64,000 bases of DNA from Microbacterium oxydans. Lineage in GTDB: Bacteria > Actinomycetota > Actinomycetes > Actinomycetales > Microbacteriaceae. Location of the stretch: assembly GCF_000956525.1 (NCBI RefSeq), contig NZ_JYIW01000026.1, positions 372,001 through 436,000 of the forward strand, read 5' to 3'. Of this stretch, positions 50,031 through 58,844 are shown in pieces. Both the position numbers and the translations under genes were made by a program. Position 1 is the first letter of the stretch. The number at the start of each line of letters is the position of its first letter. A model generated the notes under the pieces. The model ran no database searches. It saw only the letters and a program-made list of their open reading frames with translations, and was not told the DNA's origin.

Positions 50031-51048
50031 CGCCCTCGACGCCAACGAACCGGTCGACGAGACAGAGCTCGCTATCGAAGGCGCGCTGCGACCGACGAGC
50101 CTCGGTGAGTTCGTGGGCCAGCAGAAGGTGCGCGGCCAGCTGCAGCTGCTGCTCGACGCTGCACGCATCCAGAGCCGTCCGGCCGACCACATCCTGCTCG
50201 CGGGCCCTCCTGGGCTCGGCAAGACCACCCTCGCGATGATCGTCGCGCACGAGAGCGAGCGCCCGCTGCGCCTGTCCAGCGGGCCCGCCATCCAGCATGC
50301 CGGCGACCTCGCGGCATTGTTGTCGAGCCTGGTGCCGGGCGAGGTGCTCTTCATCGACGAGATCCATCGCATGGCTCGCTCCGCCGAGGAGATGCTCTAC
50401 CTCGCGATGGAGGATTACCGCATCGACATCATGGTCGGCAAGGGAGCCGGCGCGACGAGCATCCCACTCGAACTCGCGCCGTTCACCCTCGTCGGCGCCA
50501 CCACGCGATCCGGACTGCTGCCCAATCCGCTGCGCGACCGCTTCGGGTTCACCGGTCACCTGGAGTTCTACGAGGAGCACGAGCTGGAGCGCGTCATCGC
50601 ACGCTCGGCGTTGGTGCTCGGCGTCGATGTGCCGACGGACTCGCTCAACGAGATCGCGCGCCGTTCCAGGGGCACGCCCCGCATCGCGAACCGGCTGCTG
50701 CGCCGCGTGCGCGACTACGCGCTCGTGCACGGCGACGGGGCGGCGACCATCGACGACGTCCGGGCAGCGCTCGAGCTCTACGACGTCGACCCCATCGGCC
50801 TCGACCGCCTCGACCGCGCGGTGCTCGAGGCACTCGTGCGTCGCTTCAAAGGCGGACCGGTCGGTCTGAGCACGCTCGCCGTCGCTGTCGGCGAGGAGGC
50901 CGAGACCGTCGAGAGCGTCGTCGAGCCGTATCTCGTCCGCATCGGCTTCCTCGGGCGGACGCCCCGCGGGCGTGTCGCGATGCCGGAGGCGTACACGCAC
51001 CTCGGGGTGAAGCATCCGGACGGGATGCTTCAGCTCGATGACCTATAA
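50023..51048 (+). CDS. ruvB: Holliday junction branch migration ATPase RuvB
   Basis: The 341-residue AAA+ motor drives branch migration with RuvA. Walker [20 protein letters not shown] near residue 57, Walker [20 protein letters not shown] about 50 residues later, sensor 1 [20 protein letters not shown] and arginine-finger region [17 protein letters not shown] are present. The C-terminal winged helix ends [15 protein letters not shown] 50023 overlaps ruvA by eight bases and is preceded by GGGAGG; the longer upstream frame is rejected. yajC follows 72 bp later. Confidence 0.98.
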   Translation: MSDALDANEPVDETELAIEGALRPTSLGEFVGQQKVRGQLQLLLDAARIQSRPADHILLAGPPGLGKTTLAMIVAHESERPLRLSSGPAIQHAGDLAALLSSLVPGEVLFIDEIHRMARSAEEMLYLAMEDYRIDIMVGKGAGATSIPLELAPFTLVGATTRSGLLPNPLRDRFGFTGHLEFYEEHELERVIARSALVLGVDVPTDSLNEIARRSRGTPRIANRLLRRVRDYALVHGDGAATIDDVRAALELYDVDPIGLDRLDRAVLEALVRRFKGGPVGLSTLAVAVGEEAETVESVVEPYLVRIGFLGRTPRGRVAMPEAYTHLGVKHPDGMLQLDDL

Positions 51049-51120
51049 TCGCTGGAGACTTACGGTTATGTCTGTGCGCCCAAACGCTGGTGCGTGCACC
51101 GAGAAAGGCGCTGAACCATC

Positions 51121-51534
51121 ATGGAAATCCTCCTCTTCGGACTCCTCGCAGTCCTCCTCGTCTTCATGATCTTCAACACGCGCAAGCGCACGAAGCAGAT
51201 GAAGGCCGAGCAGGAGGAGAAGGCGACCAAGACGGTTCCCGGCGTGAAGGTGCTCCTGCAGGGCGGCATCTTCGGCACCATCGTCGCGTACGACCCCGAA
51301 GACCTCGACACGCCCGCGCTCGTGGAGATCGCTCCCGGAACCATCATCGAGGTGCACAGCCAGGCGATCCTCCGCATCGTCGAGCCGAAGGACGCCGTCG
51401 ACGACGCCATCGCCGCAGATGCGATCGCTGATGACGTCGTCGCCGATGACGTCATCGAGGTCGAGACCGCTCAGGTCGTCGAGACCCCCGAGGAGACGCG
51501 CGCCCGTCTCGAGCGCGACGCAGACAACAAGTAG
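51121..51534 (+). CDS. yajC: Preprotein translocase subunit YajC
   Basis: The 137-residue single-span membrane protein is an accessory subunit of the Sec holotranslocon with SecDF. The N-terminal helix MEILLFGLLAVLLVFMIFNT is followed by the conserved RKRTKQMKAEQEEKATKTVPG and VLLQGGIFGTIVAYD cytosolic domain. The C-terminal tail is acidic and repetitive (AIAADAIADDVVADDVIEVE), longer than in E. coli YajC, a feature of actinobacteria. It precedes secD by 56 bp in the secDF operon. Confidence 0.94.
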   Translation: MEILLFGLLAVLLVFMIFNTRKRTKQMKAEQEEKATKTVPGVKVLLQGGIFGTIVAYDPEDLDTPALVEIAPGTIIEVHSQAILRIVEPKDAVDDAIAADAIADDVVADDVIEVETAQVVETPEETRARLERDADNK

Positions 51535-51590
51535 TCCCTCGCCTCCGCGCGGTCCCTCGGAACTCCGGTCTTCTAGAAAGCTGAACACAC

Positions 51591-53339
51591 GTGGCTTCAT
51601 CCTCTCCGGTCCGCCATGCCTGGCGGGTCCTGCTCGGTCTGCTGCTCGTCACGGGGGTGCTGTTCGGGATCAACTCCCTGGGCGTCTACGTCTTCAAGGA
51701 CGGCAATGGAGGACCGGCGAGCTCGTGGTCGCCTGAACTCGCGCTCGACCTGCAGGGTGGCACCCAGATCGTCCTGAGCGCCGAGACCGAGGATGGTGCG
51801 GCCCCGACCTCGGAGCAGCTCGACCAGGCTGCGGCGATCATCCGCCAGCGTGTCGACGCGTCTGGTGTGGCCGAGGCCGACATCACGACCGAGGGCGGAC
51901 GCAATATCGTCGTCCAGATTCCCGGCGTGGCCGATCAGCAGACGCGCGATCGGATCCAGTCCAGTGCGCAGCTCGAGTTCCGTGCCGTGCTCTATACGGA
52001 CGTCGCCGCCACATCGTTCGTCGGTGAGGACGGAAACGAGACTCCGTACCCGACTCCTGCCCCCGACCTCGAGGCGACGCCCACTGCGGAGCCGACGGAT
52101 GGCAGCGACCTGGCCTGGATCACACCGAAGCTTCAGGCGGAGTTCCTGGCCTACGACTGCAGCAATCCGCAGAACGACGCCTCGAAGGGCCCCCAGGACC
52201 AGCCGCTCATCGCGTGCGACCCCACGGGCGCTGAGAAGTACATCCTCGGTCCGACGGAGCTCACCGGCACCGCGATCGACAATGCCGTCGCCGGCCGCGA
52301 CCCGCAGTCCGGTGCCTGGACCGTGCAGCTGACCATGAACGCCGACGGAGCCGACGCGTTCGGCAAGGTCAGCACCCGCCTGAACCAGAACCGCATCGAC
52401 GGCCAGACGCCGCGTGACCGGTTCGCGTTCGTGCTCGACGGGTCGGTCATCTCTGCCCCGACGATGAACGGCCAGATCCTCGACGGCCGCCCGAGCATCT
52501 CCGGCAGCTTCACGCAGGAGACGGCCACGACGCTCGCCGACCAGCTGAAGTTCGGCGCGCTGCCGCTGAGCTTCGCCGTGCAGAGCGATGACACGGTCTC
52601 CGCGACCCTCGGCACCCAGCAGCTGCAGGTCGGCCTGATCGCTGGGCTGATCGGTCTCGCGCTCGTGGCGATCTACTCGCTGATCGTCTACCGTGCCCTC
52701 GGCTCGGTCATCATCGCCTCGATCGCGGTGATGGCGGTGCTCACCTACATCGTCATCTGCATCCTGGCGTGGCGTCTCGGCTTCCGCCTGTCGCTCGCCG
52801 GTGTCGCAGGCCTCATCGTGTCGATCGGCTTCACGGCCGACTCGTTCATCGTCTACTTCGAGCGAATACGAGACGAGCTCCGAGACGGCAAGTCGATCAC
52901 CTCCGCGGTGGAGGACGGCTGGGGTCGTGCGCGTCGCACGATCTACATCTCGAAGTCGATCAACATCCTCGCGGCCGTGGTGCTCTACATCCTCGCCGAC
53001 TCGACCGTGAAGGGCTTCGCGTTCACGCTCGGCCTGACGACCCTGATCGACGTCATGATCTTCGTGATCTTCACGCATCCCGTGATGCAGCTGCTCGCCA
53101 GAACGCGATTCTTCGGCGGCGGGCACAAGCTCTCCGGACTCGATCCTGAGGCACTCGGCGCGGTCTACCGCAGCCGCTCCCAGTTCCGCCCCGTGGCCAC
53201 CGCCACGGTGGGCCGAGGGGCGAAGAACGCCCGCTCGCGCGGAGAGGCAGAACGCCGACAGACGATCGCAGAGCGCAAGCGCGCCGAAGCCCTCGCCGGC
53301 GAACCATCGAACAAAGCCGGAAGTGAGGGAGACAACTGA
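51591..53339 (+). CDS. secD: Protein translocase subunit SecD
   Basis: The 582-residue SecD uses proton motive force with SecF to help pull exported proteins across the membrane. The N-terminal helix and LALDLQGGTQIVL motif lead to a large periplasmic domain (about residues 60-340). Five C-terminal helices include SLAGVAGLIVSIGFTADSFI and ERIRDELRDGKSI. The periplasmic part carries a Pro/Thr-rich insert (about residues 140-170) absent from E. coli SecD. The basic C-terminal tail ends GSEGDN. GTG 51591 is the start. Its TGA overlaps the secF ATG (TGATG). Confidence 0.96.
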   Translation: MASSSPVRHAWRVLLGLLLVTGVLFGINSLGVYVFKDGNGGPASSWSPELALDLQGGTQIVLSAETEDGAAPTSEQLDQAAAIIRQRVDASGVAEADITTEGGRNIVVQIPGVADQQTRDRIQSSAQLEFRAVLYTDVAATSFVGEDGNETPYPTPAPDLEATPTAEPTDGSDLAWITPKLQAEFLAYDCSNPQNDASKGPQDQPLIACDPTGAEKYILGPTELTGTAIDNAVAGRDPQSGAWTVQLTMNADGADAFGKVSTRLNQNRIDGQTPRDRFAFVLDGSVISAPTMNGQILDGRPSISGSFTQETATTLADQLKFGALPLSFAVQSDDTVSATLGTQQLQVGLIAGLIGLALVAIYSLIVYRALGSVIIASIAVMAVLTYIVICILAWRLGFRLSLAGVAGLIVSIGFTADSFIVYFERIRDELRDGKSITSAVEDGWGRARRTIYISKSINILAAVVLYILADSTVKGFAFTLGLTTLIDVMIFVIFTHPVMQLLARTRFFGGGHKLSGLDPEALGAVYRSRSQFRPVATATVGRGAKNARSRGEAERRQTIAERKRAEALAGEPSNKAGSEGDN

Positions 53340-54328
53340 TGCCTTCCATGAATGAGTTCGGCAACAACCTGTACTCGGGGAAGACATCCTTCCCGTTCGT
53401 CGGCAAGCGCCGTCTGTGGTTCATCATCGCGATCATCCTGGTGGTGGGTTCGGCACTCGTGCCGCTGATCCGCCCGATCCAGTTCTCGATCGAGTTCACC
53501 GGTGGATCCCAGTTCACGGTGCAGGCTCCCGACAGCAAGGACCAGGACACCGCGGCGAAGGCCGTGCGTTCGGTCGTCCCCGGCGCTGCTGCGAAGGTCG
53601 CCATCGTCAGCGGCACCGACGTCCGCGTGCAGACCGACCAGATGAGTGCCGAGGAGACCCAGCAGGTCGCCAATGCACTCGCTGAGGCGTACAAGGTGGA
53701 TCCGGCCGAGGTCACGTCATCGTTCATCGGCCCGGCGTGGGGTGAGAACGTCACGAAGCAGTCGCTCTGGGGCCTCGCGATCTTCCTCGCGCTCACGTTC
53801 CTGATCCTCGCGATCTACTTCCGCACCTGGAAGATGTCGGCGGCAGCCATCATCGGTCTGCTCGACGTGCTCGTGATCACGGTCGGCGTGTACGCTCTCG
53901 CCGGCTTCGAGATCTCGCCCGCGGCGGTGATCGGCTTCCTGACGATCCTCGCGTATTCGCTGTACGACACGACGGTGGTGTTCGACAAGGTCAGGGAGAA
54001 CACCACGGAGGACGGTGAGAACTCGTCCAGACTCTTCGGAGAGTCGGTCAACCTCGCGGTGAACCAGACGCTCGTCCGATCGATCAACACGTCTGTCGTG
54101 GCCGCGCTGCCGGTCGGCGCCGTGCTCTTCATCGGAGCCTTCTGGCTCGGTGCCGAGTCGCTCACCGACATCTCGCTGTCGATCTTCGTCGGCATCCTGG
54201 TCGCGACGTATTCGACGCTGTTCGTGGCCGCCCCGCTCTACTCGCTGTTCCGTGAGAACGAGCCGGCGCTGAAGGAACGCGATGCACGCGTCCGCGCGGC
54301 GCGCAGCAAGGCTGCCGTCGAGGCCTGA
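53339..54328 (+). CDS. secF: Protein translocase subunit SecF
   Basis: The 329-residue partner of SecD has an N-terminal helix (RLWFIIAIILVVGSALVPLI), the periplasmic motif FSIEFTGGSQFTVQ, and five C-terminal helices with AVIGFLTILAYSLYDTTVVFDKVREN, where TILAYSLYDTTVVFDKVREN is the SecF hallmark containing the functionally important Asp, then LVRSINTSVVAALPVGAVL. The C-terminus is short and basic. ATG 53339 shares one base with the secD stop, so synthesis is coupled. relA follows after a 68-bp gap with its own likely promoter. Confidence 0.96.
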   Translation: MPSMNEFGNNLYSGKTSFPFVGKRRLWFIIAIILVVGSALVPLIRPIQFSIEFTGGSQFTVQAPDSKDQDTAAKAVRSVVPGAAAKVAIVSGTDVRVQTDQMSAEETQQVANALAEAYKVDPAEVTSSFIGPAWGENVTKQSLWGLAIFLALTFLILAIYFRTWKMSAAAIIGLLDVLVITVGVYALAGFEISPAAVIGFLTILAYSLYDTTVVFDKVRENTTEDGENSSRLFGESVNLAVNQTLVRSINTSVVAALPVGAVLFIGAFWLGAESLTDISLSIFVGILVATYSTLFVAAPLYSLFRENEPALKERDARVRAARSKAAVEA

Positions 54329-54396
54329 GCGTCGCCACCGCGCGGGCCGACCACCCGGTCGACGCGCGTAAGATTGATGAGTTCGGAGGTGAGTGG

Positions 54397-56649
54397 ATGG
54401 CGGATGCACCGTCGACATCGCAGGGGTCAAGCCTGCGGCGTCTGGTACCCCGCATCTTCTCGCGCGCGTCCAGGGTCAACGATCTCGACAATCTGATCCG
54501 CACGGTCCGCGCCAACCACCCCAAGGGTGACTTCTCGGTCATAGAACGCGCGTATGCGGTCGCGAAGGAGAAGCACACCGGACAGCAGCGTCAGAGCGGT
54601 GAGCCGTACATCACGCACCCGCTCGCGGTCGCCCAGATCCTCGCCGATCTGGGTCTCGGTCCTCGTGCGATCGCCGCCGCCCTGCTGCACGACACCGTCG
54701 AGGACACCGGCTACGCGCTGACCGATCTGACCGCGGAGTTCGGCGACGAGGTCGCGATGCTCGTCGACGGCGTCACCAAGCTCGACAAGGTGAAGTACGG
54801 CGAGAGCGCTCAGGCAGAGACCGTCCGCAAGATGATCGTCGCGATGTCGAAGGACATCCGCGTGCTGCTCATCAAGCTCGCCGACCGCCTGCACAACGCT
54901 CGCACCTGGGGTTTCGTCCCGCCGGAGAAGGCGACGAAGAAGGCCAAGGAGACCCTCGAGATCTACGCGCCCCTGGCGAATCGACTCGGCATCCAGGCCA
55001 TCAAGTCCGAGCTCGAGGATCTCTCGTTCGCGGTGCTGCACCCGAAGATCTACAACGAGATCCACAGCCTGATCGCGCAGCGCACACCGCAGCGCGAGAA
55101 GTACCTGACACAGGTCGTCGAGGAGATCGACGAGGACCTGCGTGATCTGCGAATCCGCGGCAAGGTCATCGGACGCCCGAAGCAGTTGTACTCGGTGTAC
55201 CAGAAGATGGTCATCCGAGGTCGCGAGTTCGACGACATCTACGACCTCATCGGCATCCGCGTGATGGTCGCCTCCGTCCGCGACTGCTACGCGGTGCTCG
55301 GTGCGATCCATGCGCGCTGGACCCCGTTGCCCGGCCGGTTCAAGGACTACATCGCGACGCCGAAGTTCAACCTCTACCAGTCGCTGCACACGACCGTCAT
55401 CGGTCCTGCCGGTCGCACGGTCGAGATCCAGATCCGCACGCACGAGATGCATCAGCAGGCCGAGTACGGCGTGGCGGCGCACTGGATGTACAAGGAGCGG
55501 ATGAACGGCGGCGGCAAGACCGAGGTCCGCGCCTCCGACACCGACATGGCGTGGCTCGCGCATATCTCCGACTGGCAGGCGGAGACCGCCGACCCCGGTG
55601 AGTTCCTCGATTCGCTGCGGTTCGAGATCGGCGCGAAAGAGGTCTACGTCTTCACGCCGAAGGGCCGCGTGATCGGTCTGCCGGCCAGCGCGACCCCGGT
55701 CGACTTCGCGTACGCGGTGCACACCGAGATCGGCCACCGCACCATGGGCGCGAAGGTCAACGGGCGCCTTGTGCCGCTCGAGTCCGAGCTCAAGAGCGGC
55801 GACGTCGTCGAGGTCTTCACCTCGAAGAACCCGGATGCCGGTCCCAGCCAGGACTGGCTCGGCTTCGTCGCGAGCACGCGTGCTCGGAACAAGATCCGCG
55901 GCTGGTTCACGAAGGAGCGCCGCGAAGAGGCGATCGAGCAGGGCAAGGAGGCGATCGCTCGCGCGATGCGCCGTCAGAACCTTCCCCTGCAGAAGCTGAT
56001 GAGCCACGATTCGTTCGCCGAGGTCGCACAGCAGCTTCGATATGAAGACGTCTCTGCGCTGTATGCGGCCGTCGGCGAAGGACACGTGTCGACGCAGTCG
56101 GTCCTCGAGAAGGTCACCGCGCTCGTCGAGGCGAACGATCCCAACACCGGGACGATCGATCTTCCGGGCAGCGTGCCGACGCGGGAGCCGCGCACGGGCG
56201 ACTCCGGCATCCTCGTCAGAGGCGCGGCAGACATCCTCGTCAAGCTCGCGAAATGCTGCACCCCGGTGCCCGGCGACGCGATCGTCGGTTTCGTGACGCG
56301 TGGCAGTGGCGTCTCGGTGCACCGTTCGGACTGCGTGAACGTGAAAGCGCTGTCGTCGGAGCAGGACCGCTTCGTCGAGGTCTCCTGGGCGCCGACGAAG
56401 AAGAGCGTGTTCCGTGTGCAGATCCAGGTCGAGGCGCTCGATCGTTCAGGGCTGCTCTCCGATGTGACGCGTGTGCTCAGCGAGCACCACGTGAACATCC
56501 TCTCGGCGACGGTGAACACCAACGACGAGCGTCTTGCGATCAGCCGCTTCGTGTTCGAGATGGGCGACGCCGTGCACCTCGACCGCGTGCTGAACGCCGT
56601 GCGCCGCATCGATGCGGTCTACGACGTTTACCGCGTCACCACGTCCTGA
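54397..56649 (+). CDS. rel: Bifunctional (p)ppGpp synthetase/hydrolase (Rel)
   Basis: The 750-residue long Rel enzyme makes and degrades (p)ppGpp in the stringent response. The HD hydrolase domain has LLHDTVEDTGY and KLADRLHNARTW. The synthetase domain has GRPKQLYSVYQKMV, DIYDLIGIRVMV, YQSLHTTVIGPAGRTVEIQI (cut) and HQQAEYGVAAHWMYK. A TGS domain (VFTPKGRVIGLPASATPVDFAYAVH; core VFTPKGRVIGLP), a CC region around AKCCTPVPGDAIVGF and a C-terminal ACT domain follow. Both active sites look intact. GGAGG precedes ATG 54397. Its last 14 bases overlap the convergent gene at 56636. Confidence 0.97.
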   Translation: MADAPSTSQGSSLRRLVPRIFSRASRVNDLDNLIRTVRANHPKGDFSVIERAYAVAKEKHTGQQRQSGEPYITHPLAVAQILADLGLGPRAIAAALLHDTVEDTGYALTDLTAEFGDEVAMLVDGVTKLDKVKYGESAQAETVRKMIVAMSKDIRVLLIKLADRLHNARTWGFVPPEKATKKAKETLEIYAPLANRLGIQAIKSELEDLSFAVLHPKIYNEIHSLIAQRTPQREKYLTQVVEEIDEDLRDLRIRGKVIGRPKQLYSVYQKMVIRGREFDDIYDLIGIRVMVASVRDCYAVLGAIHARWTPLPGRFKDYIATPKFNLYQSLHTTVIGPAGRTVEIQIRTHEMHQQAEYGVAAHWMYKERMNGGGKTEVRASDTDMAWLAHISDWQAETADPGEFLDSLRFEIGAKEVYVFTPKGRVIGLPASATPVDFAYAVHTEIGHRTMGAKVNGRLVPLESELKSGDVVEVFTSKNPDAGPSQDWLGFVASTRARNKIRGWFTKERREEAIEQGKEAIARAMRRQNLPLQKLMSHDSFAEVAQQLRYEDVSALYAAVGEGHVSTQSVLEKVTALVEANDPNTGTIDLPGSVPTREPRTGDSGILVRGAADILVKLAKCCTPVPGDAIVGFVTRGSGVSVHRSDCVNVKALSSEQDRFVEVSWAPTKKSVFRVQIQVEALDRSGLLSDVTRVLSEHHVNILSATVNTNDERLAISRFVFEMGDAVHLDRVLNAVRRIDAVYDVYRVTTS

Positions 56650-57190
56650 GCGCCAGCCGCTCCAGTACCTCCCGGCCGGTGCGGGTGCCCGGCACCCGTT
56701 CGAGCGCTTCCAGCGTGCTGCGTGCCTCGTGCACGACCGCGGGCGCCACCTCTGCGAGGCGTTCGATCCAGTGCAGCGCGCCGGCATCGCGGTGCAGCGC
56801 GAGCACGAGGTCGAGCATGGTTCTGGTCGGGGTGACGACAGCGATGCCGCCGAGCTCCACGAGATCGACTGCATCCACCGCGGTGTCGTGGAATACCACC
56901 CGCAGACTCGGTCGCGGTCGCACCCGACGCACCCGTGCGCGCTGCAGGTGATGCACGGACGGGGGAGCGTCACCGGCGCCGTGGATCCACGCCGCCGTGG
57001 GGCCGGACGCCGCGGTGCCCTCCTGCACGAACCCGGCGACACTGCTGGCGCGCACATCCGGACTCTCGACGAGGTCAGCCGGGATGTAGGCGTCTCCGAT
57101 GTCGATCACGTCACCGTCGAGCCGAGCGGCGCTCAGCTCGGGAAGGCTCAGGCGATGGCCGGGGACATACAGAAGCGCGGGGTGCATCAC
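56636..57190 (-). CDS. Hypothetical protein, possibly AbiEi-antitoxin-like (184 aa)
   Basis: The 184-residue protein has no membrane helix. A middle segment (AWIHGAGDAPPSVHHLQRAR) and a later one (IAVVTPTRTMLDLVLALHRD) loosely match the pattern of AbiEi-like type IV antitoxin C-terminal domains found singly in actinobacteria (a WxHG...H motif, then a TPxRTxxDL motif). The N-terminal wing-helix such proteins usually have is not evident, and no AbiEii nucleotidyltransferase is adjacent. I treat the assignment as tentative. The gene is convergent with rel and overlaps it by 14 bases; upstream lies the DUF349 gene's end, 61 bp away. Confidence 0.6.
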   Translation of the reverse strand: MMHPALLYVPGHRLSLPELSAARLDGDVIDIGDAYIPADLVESPDVRASSVAGFVQEGTAASGPTAAWIHGAGDAPPSVHHLQRARVRRVRPRPSLRVVFHDTAVDAVDLVELGGIAVVTPTRTMLDLVLALHRDAGALHWIERLAEVAPAVVHEARSTLEALERVPGTRTGREVLERLALRTW

Positions 57191-57251
57191 GCCAGTGTGG
57201 CGCAGCGCACCCCGCGCTCAGGATCGATTCGACCCGACTGTGGAGAAGTGA

Positions 57252-58616
57252 TCAGCCGCCGAGGGCGTTCAACCACGTACGGCGAGCCTCGAGAGCATCC
57301 GCTGCTTCCTTGGCTGCCTTCTTGTTCCCGGCCTTCTCAGCCGCCGCGAGCTCGGACTCGAGCTTCTCGATGGCCTCGAGAAGCTGCGAGCTCATGTCGT
57401 TCGCGCGGGCCTTGGTCTCCGGGTTGTTCTTCTTCCAGTCGACCTCTTCGCGAGCCTTCAGGGCCTGCTCGATCACGCGGAGACGGTCGTCGAGCGCGCG
57501 CTCCTTCTCGCGAGGGAAGACGCGGCCGATCTCGTCCCACTGACGCTGAATGCCGGTGAGCAACGCGCGTGCGCGCTTGATGTTCGGCTCATCCGCGACG
57601 GCCTTCGCCTCTTCGAGGAGCGCCTGTCGTGCTTCGATCTTGGGTCCGGACTCGGCCTCTTCCGCGGCTGACTGCTCGGCGCGTGCCGCGTAGAGCGCGT
57701 CGCCGGCGGCCTTGAATCGTGCCCACAGTGCGTCATCCGCCTTGCGTCCGGCACGGCCGGCAGCCTTCCACTCGTCGAGGAGGGTGCGGTATGCGGGGAT
57801 GCCGTCGATGCCACGAGGGGCAAGCGCCTCTGCGCGCTCGACCAGTCGCGACTTGGCGTCGCGAGCGGCCTTGTGCACGTCGTCGAGCTCGGAGTAGAAC
57901 GCCCGGCGCTGCTTGTCGACCACGGCGCGTGCGTCGCGGAATCGCTTCCACAACTGCTGCGAGATGCCCTTCGACAGGCGGGGACCGGTCTGCTGCTGTG
58001 CCTGCCATGCGTCGAACAGCTCGCCCAGCTCGGCGGTGACCTGCTTCCACTGCACCTTGCTGAGGTCGCGAGCGGCGATCGCCTCGGCACGTTCGACGAG
58101 CACGGTGCGCTCGGCGATGGCCTGGTCGATGAGCTCCTTGGCCTGCGCCGCCTCCTGGGCGGTCGCCTCCGACAGCGACGAGGTCAGGGCGTTCAGGCGG
58201 TCACGGAGACCCGCCAGATCGCCGACCGCGGCTGCATCCGTCGCCTCTGCGAGCACGTGACCGGCCTGCTTGACCAGGTCGCTGGCTGCTGCCCCGCCGG
58301 CCTGGTGGCGCTGCTCGAGCGCGTGCACCTTGAAGGCGATGTCGTCGTACTTGCGCACGAAGTAGGCGAGCGCCTCGTCGGGTGTTCCGTCGGGGTACTG
58401 ACCGACCACGCGCCAGGCATCGCCCTCGCGAACCTCGACCGTGCCGTCTTCACTGACGCGGCCCCATTCGGTGCCGTCGCTCGAGGGAGCTGCGGTGGGT
58501 GCTGAGGGGGCGACAGCCGGCGCGGCAACGCGCGGGGGTGCCGGAAGACGCGGCGGACCCGGCACGGGCGGACCCGGGACGGGGGGAGTCGGCTTCGTAG
58601 GTTCGGTGGCAGACAA
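57252..58616 (-). CDS. DUF349 coiled-coil protein
   Basis: The 454-residue protein has a Pro-rich start (MSATEPTKPTPPVPGPP...; about residues 1-45), a short beta domain with EWGRVSEDGTVEVREGDAWR, then a long alpha-helical region of several DUF349 repeats with the WKxxG/W-type signature (SKVQWKQVTAELGELFDAW, WKAAGRAGRKADDALWARFK, IQRQWDEIGRVFPREKERAL). DUF349 proteins are widespread in actinobacteria downstream of rel; function unknown, possibly nucleic-acid or ribosome linked. The start is TTG 58616, since AAGGAGAG precedes it by 8 bases and no nearby ATG fits. Confidence 0.9.
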   Translation of the reverse strand: MSATEPTKPTPPVPGPPVPGPPRLPAPPRVAAPAVAPSAPTAAPSSDGTEWGRVSEDGTVEVREGDAWRVVGQYPDGTPDEALAYFVRKYDDIAFKVHALEQRHQAGGAAASDLVKQAGHVLAEATDAAAVGDLAGLRDRLNALTSSLSEATAQEAAQAKELIDQAIAERTVLVERAEAIAARDLSKVQWKQVTAELGELFDAWQAQQQTGPRLSKGISQQLWKRFRDARAVVDKQRRAFYSELDDVHKAARDAKSRLVERAEALAPRGIDGIPAYRTLLDEWKAAGRAGRKADDALWARFKAAGDALYAARAEQSAAEEAESGPKIEARQALLEEAKAVADEPNIKRARALLTGIQRQWDEIGRVFPREKERALDDRLRVIEQALKAREEVDWKKNNPETKARANDMSSQLLEAIEKLESELAAAEKAGNKKAAKEAADALEARRTWLNALGG

Positions 58617-58690
58617 GAGTGCTCTCCTTGCGCGGTCATCCCGCGGGAGGGGGAAGGGACGGGGTTCAGCCTAGTACGCGCACGGCTGCG

Positions 58691-58718
58691 GTGCCGGATG
58701 CGTCCTCGCATCCGGCAC
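58691..58718. promoter_or_regulatory. Perfect 11-bp hairpin between divergent genes
   Basis: GTGCCGGATGC (58691-58701) and GCATCCGGCAC (58708-58718) pair perfectly around a 6-base loop. It lies 75 bp upstream of the DUF349 start and 127 bp upstream of the NirB-like start, so it is not at a gene end. It may insulate the two promoters or act as a 5' leader structure. Confidence 0.55.
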
Positions 58719-58749
58719 CCGACACTCGTTACCCATCCGTGATGTGATC

Positions 58750-58788
58750 GTTCGCTGCGTGAAACACATCGCGTCACATGCGAGAAAC
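58750..58788 (+). promoter_or_regulatory. Candidate GlnR sites upstream of the NirB-like gene
   Basis: GTCAC-ATGCGA-GAAAC (58773-58788) fits the GlnR half-site GTnAC-N6-GAAAC exactly. A second copy, GTTCG-CTGCGT-GAAAC (58750-58765), matches less well at the left half and lies 23 bp upstream, close to the 22-bp spacing of tandem GlnR boxes. The pair ends 56 bp before the start codon. Confidence 0.6.
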
Positions 58789-58844
58789 ACGGGAGGCCTA
58801 GCGTCGCGAGTACGGCATGATCGCCGCCGACAGGAGCGCCATCG

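Noticed and set aside
54427..56322. 631-codon minus-strand frame opposite rel
   Set aside because: Shadow frame; rel has intact HD, synthetase, TGS and ACT motifs on the plus strand.
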